Shown piece after piece: positions 58,878 to 64,000 of a stretch of DNA of 64,000 bases (position 1 is its first letter; the number at the start of each line of letters is the position of its first letter). The position numbers and the translations under genes are program-made. The notes beneath the pieces are model-generated. The model worked only from the letters and a program-made list of their open reading frames with translations. It had not been told where the DNA came from and searched no databases. This stretch comes from Kumtagia ephedrae (GTDB taxonomy: Bacteria > Pseudomonadota > Alphaproteobacteria > Rhizobiales > Rhizobiaceae), in contig NZ_PXYK01000025.1 in NCBI RefSeq assembly GCF_003012745.1, positions 24,177-88,176 of the forward strand. The letters are read 5' to 3'.

Positions 58878-60185
58878 TTGGAGGGAAGCGCGAGCCGTCT
58901 CAACATTTTCGTCGCGCCGGTGCCCAACCGGCCGCTGATCGCCCTGATGACGCCCGTCAACAGGGTGCTGATGCTGAAGGGCATGCCGCTGCTGCGCGAC
59001 CTGCCGCCGTTCAACCGCATTCCCGGCTGCCGCGGCGTCACCAATGTCCGCGAGGTCGATTTTCCGCAAGCCGACAGGGACCGGCTGAGCGCCGTCTGCG
59101 GGCAGGGCATGGCGACGTTCCTCACCCCGAACCATCCGGAATTCTTCACCGACTGGATGATCGACAAGCAGATCGTGTCGAAAGTGGCGCCTCTTGCCGC
59201 CTCGTGGGCGACCAACGGCGTCGTCAACGGCCTCGGGCGGCTGGCGCAGAAATTCTGGCTGGCCAACAACCTGATCGCGCAGATACCGGGCAACAGCGAC
59301 GCGGCGCGCGACCATTCGGTCGGCTGGGCGGCGCAAGGTCACGGCGTGCTGCTGCATCCCGAAGGCGCGGTAGGCTGGCACGGCGACTGGGTGGCGCCGC
59401 TGATGCCCGGCGCCGCCGAGATGGCGCTCGAAGCGCTCGAACGCGGCCGCGCGGCGGATCCGGCGTTCCGGGCGTTCGTCGCGCCGATGGTCTGGAAGCT
59501 GGTGTTTTTGCGCGACGTCGAGGCGGAGCTTTTGGCGGAATGCGCCTATGTCGAGCGGCGGCTGAAGATCGCCGCGCCGCCGGCCGGGGCTGACCCGGCC
59601 GGGCGGGTGCATGCGATCTATGCCGCGCTGCTGGCGCGCGACGAGGAAGCCGCCGGCGTCGTGCCGGACGAGGCCCGGCCGTTTCCGGCCCGCCTGGAGG
59701 CATCGGTGTCCATCAAGAAGGCTGAACTCGCCGATCTGGTCGGCAGCCCGGATGGGGAGACGGCCGACCTGCCGCGTGCCGCCCGGCGCTGGCTGCGCGA
59801 GACGACCGGCACCACGCCGGAGGCGGCAGGTCGGGTGAAGGCTACGGCCGAGGCGCTGCAGCGGCTGATGCGGCTCGGGCCGTTCGCCTGGGCGCGCGAT
59901 CGCATGACGCAGGAGGAGGCGGCCGAGCACATCAAGCGCATCCGCAACGACTATTGCGCCGGCACCTTCCGCGACACGCTGAACCGCTTCGTGCCGCAGC
60001 CGGCAGGTCCGCGCCGCGCCATCATCCGCGTTCCGGAGCCGATCGCGGTGCATGACTTCGCCGGGGACGCGGCGGCGCTGACGGCCGAGTTGCGGCGCCG
60101 CCTGCAGGCGGCGCTCGATGCGATCAATGCCGGCCTGCGTGCCGGGGGAGGATTGAGGGATTATTCCAATCCGTTCGCGGGGTGA
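58878..60185 (+). CDS. Acyltransferase-like protein (PlsC-type)
   Basis: A 435-residue protein with the glycerolipid acyltransferase motif I as TPNHPEFFTDWM (HPxxxTD) near residue 83 and a motif III-like LLHPEGAVGWHGDW near residue 157. The rest, including a long helical C-terminal half, is less familiar. It may acylate a lipid or a membrane-bound substrate at the inner face of the inner membrane. No signal peptide or strong membrane segment is visible. Function unproven. Confidence 0.65.
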   Translation: MEGSASRLNIFVAPVPNRPLIALMTPVNRVLMLKGMPLLRDLPPFNRIPGCRGVTNVREVDFPQADRDRLSAVCGQGMATFLTPNHPEFFTDWMIDKQIVSKVAPLAASWATNGVVNGLGRLAQKFWLANNLIAQIPGNSDAARDHSVGWAAQGHGVLLHPEGAVGWHGDWVAPLMPGAAEMALEALERGRAADPAFRAFVAPMVWKLVFLRDVEAELLAECAYVERRLKIAAPPAGADPAGRVHAIYAALLARDEEAAGVVPDEARPFPARLEASVSIKKAELADLVGSPDGETADLPRAARRWLRETTGTTPEAAGRVKATAEALQRLMRLGPFAWARDRMTQEEAAEHIKRIRNDYCAGTFRDTLNRFVPQPAGPRRAIIRVPEPIAVHDFAGDAAALTAELRRRLQAALDAINAGLRAGGGLRDYSNPFAG

Positions 60186-60236
60186 GCGGGTGCCGTGCGT
60201 CCTTCGAGGCTCGAAGGACGTACGATCAGGCACGCC

Positions 60237-60734
60237 TCAATCCACCCAAAGCCCGTTCTTCCTGTGCCAGTCGGCGATCGAATCCTCGGGATAGAGGTCG
60301 AAGGTCGCGTCGCCGTCGCGGACGGCCGGCTCGACCCAGGAGGCCTTGTATTTCAGCATGATGTGGACGCGCCGGGGCGCCCTGGGCAGATCGGTGTCGA
60401 CGGCGCTGGCGAAGGGATGGACCAACTCCGGCCAGGTCGGGTCGTAGAGCCACAAGGCCGATCCGCATTTCTTGCAGAACCGCCGCTCGCCGGTCGAGAC
60501 CTCGCAACGCGTGCGCTCGTCGTCCACGATCTCGGCGCGGTAGAGGCCGAGATCGCTCTCGCCGGTGACCTTCAGCGTCTGCGATACCGCGCCGAGATTG
60601 ACGGCGTATCCGCCGCCGCCCTGCTGCTTGCGGCAGATCGAGCAGTAGCAGAGCATGTAGGGGACGGGCGTGTGGCTCTCGACGGAAAAGCCGACGGCGC
60701 CGCAGCGGCATGAACCTTTGAGCAGAAGAGGCAA
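60237..60734 (-). CDS. GFA-family zinc protein
   Basis: A 165-residue protein of the glutathione-dependent formaldehyde-activating (GFA/CENP-V) fold. Cysteine pairs GSCRCGAVGF, CYCSICRKQQ and FCKKCGSALW bind zinc. The true substrate in most members is unknown. The best start is TTG at 60734, with AAGGGA upstream and the family similarity beginning directly after; an ATG at 60794 would add 20 residues without family similarity. Confidence 0.88.
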   Translation of the reverse strand: MPLLLKGSCRCGAVGFSVESHTPVPYMLCYCSICRKQQGGGGYAVNLGAVSQTLKVTGESDLGLYRAEIVDDERTRCEVSTGERRFCKKCGSALWLYDPTWPELVHPFASAVDTDLPRAPRRVHIMLKYKASWVEPAVRDGDATFDLYPEDSIADWHRKNGLWVD

Positions 60735-60823
60735 GGGTCTTCCCTTCGTCGTTGTGCGGACCGCGATGCTGGCGTTGCGACGTCGCGATGACAAGCCCGT
60801 TCGCCGCTGGCATAGTCCTGGTC

Positions 60824-61153
60824 ATGGACAACGTCGCAATCGCCGATCTGTTCGCCGGGCTGGGCGAGGTCTCCATCCGAAGAATGTTCGGAGGGAAAGG
60901 CATCTACCACAACGGATTGATCATCGGCATCGAGCTGCGCGGCGAGCTGATGCTCAAGGGCGACGAGATTTCCGCGCCGGAGCTGGAAGCCGCCGGCGCG
61001 CGCCGCTGGCGCTACACCGGCTCGCGCCACGGCAAGCTGGTGGCGATGCCCTACTGGACCATTCCCGACGAGGCGGTCGACGACCCGGAAGAGTTCGGGC
61101 GCTGGGCGAGAAAAGCCTATGAGGCGGCGGTGCGGTGGCAGAGCAAAGGCTAG
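60824..61153 (+). CDS. TfoX N-terminal-domain protein
   Basis: A 109-residue TfoX/Sxy N-terminal domain: VSIRRMFGGKGIYHNGLIIGIELRGELMLKGDE and RYTGSRHGKLVAMPYWTIPDEAVDDPEEFGRWAR. In Rhizobiales such single-domain proteins are common and have no shown link to competence. It overlaps nothing but is only 31 bp from the convergent psuG. Confidence 0.85.
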   Translation: MDNVAIADLFAGLGEVSIRRMFGGKGIYHNGLIIGIELRGELMLKGDEISAPELEAAGARRWRYTGSRHGKLVAMPYWTIPDEAVDDPEEFGRWARKAYEAAVRWQSKG

Positions 61154-61184
61154 CCGATGGGATTTGGCGGTGCTCCAAGCCAAC

Positions 61185-62102
61185 CTACAGCGCCTTGGCG
61201 ATCCGCGCCGCCAGCCTCGCATTGTTCTCGACCAGCGCGATGTTGGTTTTCAGGCTCTCGCCGCCGGTGAGTTCGAGAATCTTCTGGAGCAGGAAGGGCG
61301 TAACCGTCTTGCCGGAAACGCCTTGTTCGGCGGCCGCCTTCTGCGCGGCGGCGATGTGGACGGCCATTGCCTCGGCGGCGATCTCGTCCGCTTCCGGCAC
61401 GGGATTGGCGACCAGCATGCCGCCGTCGAGGCCGAGCGCCAGGCGAGTCCTGAAGAAGCCGGCAATGGCTTCGGCGGTGTCGAGGCGCAGCGGCGCGGGG
61501 TAGGGCGAGGTGCGCGACCAGAAGGCCGGCATCACATCCGACTGGTAAGCGACCACCGGCACGCCGCGCGTCTCCAGCACCTCAAGCGTCTTCTCGATGT
61601 CGAGGATCGCCTTGGCGCCGGCCGACACGACGATGACCGGCGTGCGCGCAAGCTCGTCGAGGTCGGCCGAGACGTCGAAGCTCAGCTCGGCGCCCTTGTG
61701 GACGCCGCCTATGCCGCCGGTGGCGAACACCGAGATGCCGGCGAGCTTTGCCGCGATCATGGTGGCGGCGACCGTCGTGCCGCCGGTGCGGCGTTCGGCC
61801 ACGGCGAAGCCGAGATCGGCGCGCGACAGCTTCATCGCCCCTTGCGTCTGCGCCAGCGCCTCGCGCTCGGCCGGCGACAGGCCGATTTTTATGCGGCCGT
61901 CGACCACCGCGATGGTGGCGGGGGTCGCGCCTTCCCCGGCGATGATGCGCTCGACGTTCTCGGCCATGCGGCTGTTGTCGGGCCAGGGCATGCCGTGGGT
62001 GATGATGGTGCTTTCCAGCGCCACCACCGGCCGGCCGGCGGCCAGCGCCTCGGCGACCGGCGCGAAGATGTCGATATGGGCCATGGCCGTGTCAGGCGAC
62101 AT
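61185..62102 (-). CDS. psuG: Pseudouridine-5'-phosphate glycosidase
   Basis: A 305-residue enzyme that breaks the C-glycosidic bond of pseudouridine 5'-phosphate to uracil and ribose 5-phosphate. Marks are ALESTIITHGMPWPDN near residue 22, ATGGIGGVHKGAE and LVSAGAK-like IVVSAGAKAILDIEKTLE with the catalytic Lys. The ATG at 62102 has AAGGAG upstream within psuK and overlaps psuK by 11 bp, so the pair is translated together. Confidence 0.95.
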   Translation of the reverse strand: MSPDTAMAHIDIFAPVAEALAAGRPVVALESTIITHGMPWPDNSRMAENVERIIAGEGATPATIAVVDGRIKIGLSPAEREALAQTQGAMKLSRADLGFAVAERRTGGTTVAATMIAAKLAGISVFATGGIGGVHKGAELSFDVSADLDELARTPVIVVSAGAKAILDIEKTLEVLETRGVPVVAYQSDVMPAFWSRTSPYPAPLRLDTAEAIAGFFRTRLALGLDGGMLVANPVPEADEIAAEAMAVHIAAAQKAAAEQGVSGKTVTPFLLQKILELTGGESLKTNIALVENNARLAARIAKAL

Positions 62103-63093
62103 GCGCTTCTCCTTCGTTCGGCGCCTCATGCAGCGTTTCGGCCGGCGGGACAAGGGCAAGGGCTGCCTCGAACGCGTCGCGGGTGAGCAAGGGGGCGGCG
62201 TCGGCACTCTCCAGGGCAAGCAGCGCCGCCGCCATGCCCTCGCGCACGGCTTCGGAAAAGGGCCGGCCGGAGAGCAGCGCGGCTGACGCCGCACCGGCCA
62301 GCGCATCGCCGGCGCCGGTGACGTCGGCGATTGTCTTCGGGGAAGGGGGCGTGATCGAAAAAATCCGGCCGCCATCGAGCGCCAGCACCGGATCGGCTCC
62401 CTTCGACAGCACCGCACGCCCGAGCCCGAGGGTCTTCAACGCGTCGAGCATCGCCGGTGCGGGAGCGTCCGGGCCGAGGCCGGACAGCGCGCCGGCCTCG
62501 CGCGCATTGAGGAACAGGCAGGAGAGCGCCGGCAGGATGGATTTCAGCCGCACCGCCTTGGCCGGCGAGATGGCGATTGCGAAGACCGGTTTTGCGGCGG
62601 CGAGCGCCGGCAGCCGCGCCAGCGCCTCGGCCGACAAATTGGCGTCGGTGAAGATCGCGTCGGCTTCGGCGATCGCGGCGCGGGCAGAGGCGCGGCGCAG
62701 CTGCTTGGCGAAAGCGAGATCGTAGAGGCCCATGTCGGCGAGGGCTGCGACGACATCGCCGTGGCGGTCGAGCAGCGCGGTGTAGCTCGGCGTGACGCGG
62801 TCGAGGAAAGTGACGGAGAGGTCGCGGATGCCGGCAGCCTGGATGGCGCGGGCGACGGTCTCGCCGGCGGCATCACCGCCGCGCACCGACATCATCCGCG
62901 CCCCGACGCCGCGCTGCACGGCATTGCGCAGCGCGTTGAAGGTGCCGCCGCCGGCCTCCTCGCGCATGGTGCCGGGGTTGGAGGCGCCGGGCACGAAGTC
63001 GACGGCGATGCGGCCGCGCCGGTCGATATGCGCGCCGCCTATGCCGAGGATGGTCTTCTGCTTGCCTGCGCTCATGCCCGACGTGTTCTCCAT
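62092..63093 (-). CDS. psuK: Pseudouridine kinase (PfkB family)
   Basis: A 333-residue PfkB-type sugar kinase: ILGIGGAHIDRRGRIAVD at the start, a GGGTFNALRNAVQRGV stretch and the ADP-site TPPSPKTIADVTGAGDALAGAA (DTGAGD variant) near residue 265. It phosphorylates pseudouridine, feeding PsuG. Starts at 63093 or 63075 are both possible. It forms a two-gene operon with psuG, used to recycle pseudouridine from RNA breakdown. Confidence 0.92.
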   Translation of the reverse strand: MENTSGMSAGKQKTILGIGGAHIDRRGRIAVDFVPGASNPGTMREEAGGGTFNALRNAVQRGVGARMMSVRGGDAAGETVARAIQAAGIRDLSVTFLDRVTPSYTALLDRHGDVVAALADMGLYDLAFAKQLRRASARAAIAEADAIFTDANLSAEALARLPALAAAKPVFAIAISPAKAVRLKSILPALSCLFLNAREAGALSGLGPDAPAPAMLDALKTLGLGRAVLSKGADPVLALDGGRIFSITPPSPKTIADVTGAGDALAGAASAALLSGRPFSEAVREGMAAALLALESADAAPLLTRDAFEAALALVPPAETLHEAPNEGEAHVA

Positions 63094-63239
63094 GCGTCCG
63101 CCAAGACCTAAGCAGGTTTGGCCGGCATCGCCAACAGGAGCAGCGGTCCTCGCAGACAGCACGGATCGTCGCCACGCCGCGGAAAAGTCCACGGTGACCG
63201 TTCGATCCTTCGCTTGTCGTGTTGGCTGGGCGGCCGTCA

Positions 63240-63794
63240 TTACGTGTCGGGCGGCTCCAGAGCCCACTGGGCAAGCCCGTGCACGACGTCGAGAACCTCG
63301 TGCACCTCATGAACGGGCTTTTTTCGCCGCCAGCCCGGCGGCCGGCCGGGTTTCAGCGGCGAGAAGCGGCCGAACCGGCGCAGACCGCCGGTTTCCCGCT
63401 CGCGCGCGAGGGCGGCGTCGCGGCGTGCCCGCCAGCGGGCGAAGCGTCTGGCCTGGCCGGGCAGGTCGTCGAGCGCGCGAGCGAGCGCCCACAGCCGCGC
63501 GTCCAGCCGCCTCGCGTCGATCGGATCGTTGGGCGACCAGGCGGGGATGCGGAACGGCTCGCTGTAGCCGGGACAGGAGATGCGCGGCACGCCCCTGGGC
63601 GCCCGCCGCAGGCGGCGGTTCCAGGGTTTCAGCGGGTCGAGCAGCGGCAGGGAGGTGCTGCGGGCGCGGGTTTTCGGCCGTGCCGGCATGCGGACGGGGC
63701 CGGCCCCGGGCCGGAATTTCGGCTGCGGTTTCTGCCGGGGCGGCGGCAAGGTCACGACGAGGCCGCGCGCGGCCACGACGATGAGGCGCCGCAC
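63240..63794 (-). CDS. Conserved rhizobial hypothetical protein, Arg/Pro-rich
   Basis: A 184-residue basic protein with many Arg and Pro residues and a middle region PRGVPRISCPGYSEPFRIPAWSPNDPIDA then ALDDLPGQARRFARWRARRDAALARE. I have the impression of similar hypothetical proteins in Mesorhizobium relatives but cannot assign a function. The start at 63794 is GTG. No domain, signal peptide or membrane segment is clear. Confidence 0.6.
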   Translation of the reverse strand: MRRLIVVAARGLVVTLPPPRQKPQPKFRPGAGPVRMPARPKTRARSTSLPLLDPLKPWNRRLRRAPRGVPRISCPGYSEPFRIPAWSPNDPIDARRLDARLWALARALDDLPGQARRFARWRARRDAALARERETGGLRRFGRFSPLKPGRPPGWRRKKPVHEVHEVLDVVHGLAQWALEPPDT

Positions 63795-64000
63795 CGCCGC
63801 TTCGGCCGGACGCAGGAGCCGGAGTATGGCGCGGTGGAGGCGGCGGGGAAGGGTAAGTGCCGGCGTAAGCGCCGGGGACAGTTTTACCCCGACTCCCTGG
63901 AGACCCGAAGAACGGCGTTGACGTTGGGGCCGCGTGCGATTCTGCTGGGATCATGATTCGCGGCGGCTTTCTGTCGAAGGATGGACGAGCACACCTCGAG
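63795..64000. other. Window end, no certain gene
   Basis: No clear gene. An ATG at 63953 opens a plus-strand frame that runs off the window after 16 codons; it could be the start of a gene, but it cannot be judged from so few residues. Confidence 0.4.

Noticed and set aside
63953..64000. Gene starting at 63953
   Set aside because: Only 16 codons are visible before the window ends and the ribosome site is weak.

Overview
The window is high-GC, densely packed alphaproteobacterial chromosome, most likely Hyphomicrobiales (Rhizobiales) of Mesorhizobium/Phyllobacteriaceae type. Pointers are a ChvE/MmsAB (GguAB) sugar importer with a GbpR-like regulator, an EipB-family envelope protein, a ClpS-ClpA pair, a phasin, an aerobic-type cob cluster behind a cobalamin riboswitch, and rhizobial-style GC-rich palindromic repeats. 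No rRNA, IS element, integrase or CRISPR array was seen.

Layout. 1-5 kb: a NUDIX hydrolase, a MacAB-like exporter operon and a PhzF-family protein. 5-8 kb: a secreted S1/P1 nuclease, a 595-bp non-coding stretch rich in inverted repeats, and a dihydropyrimidinase. 8.3-15 kb: tRNA-Lys(CTT), then an accessory cassette that looks less GC-rich at its left end. It holds a PhyH-like dioxygenase and an asparagine-synthetase-like protein, each accompanied by a 91-residue Cas2/SinR-like protein, plus a Tat-exported beta-helix protein. 15-27 kb: sugar uptake (mmsA, mmsB, chvE, gbpR) and a sugar-oxidation operon (dehydrogenase, dehydratase, AraD1/GguC, GntR regulator) fitting oxidation of L-arabinose or D-galactose. 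27-45 kb: corrinoid synthesis and lower-ligand genes. The main minus-strand run is DUF1636-cobW-cobN-cobG-cobH-cobI-cobJ, cobL-cobE-cobM and cobA-cobB-cobS-cobT, with cobK and cbiD on the opposite strand between blocks. A cobalamin riboswitch precedes the run. 45-64 kb: housekeeping and envelope genes (VWA and J-domain pair, DD-carboxypeptidase, phasin, clpS-clpA, Lrp plus exporter, azlCD, HIT, SMR, GNAT, GDPD, RidA, eipB, acyltransferase, GFA, TfoX-N, psuK-psuG).

The two most notable things are these. (1) Palindromic repeats sit in frame inside cobB, cobG and cobN (twice), so the repeat is translated inside cobalamin enzymes; the cobB copy has two 50-bp arms that match exactly. (2) The tRNA-Lys-adjacent cassette contains two separate enzyme plus Cas2/SinR-like pairs, an association whose role I cannot assign. 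The chvE and AraD1 upstream regions each carry a palindrome that could be a regulator site, and the phasin promoter carries two TGC-N3-GCA motifs resembling PhaR sites.

All calls come from reading the sequence and recalling families. No database search was run, and the GC remarks are by eye.
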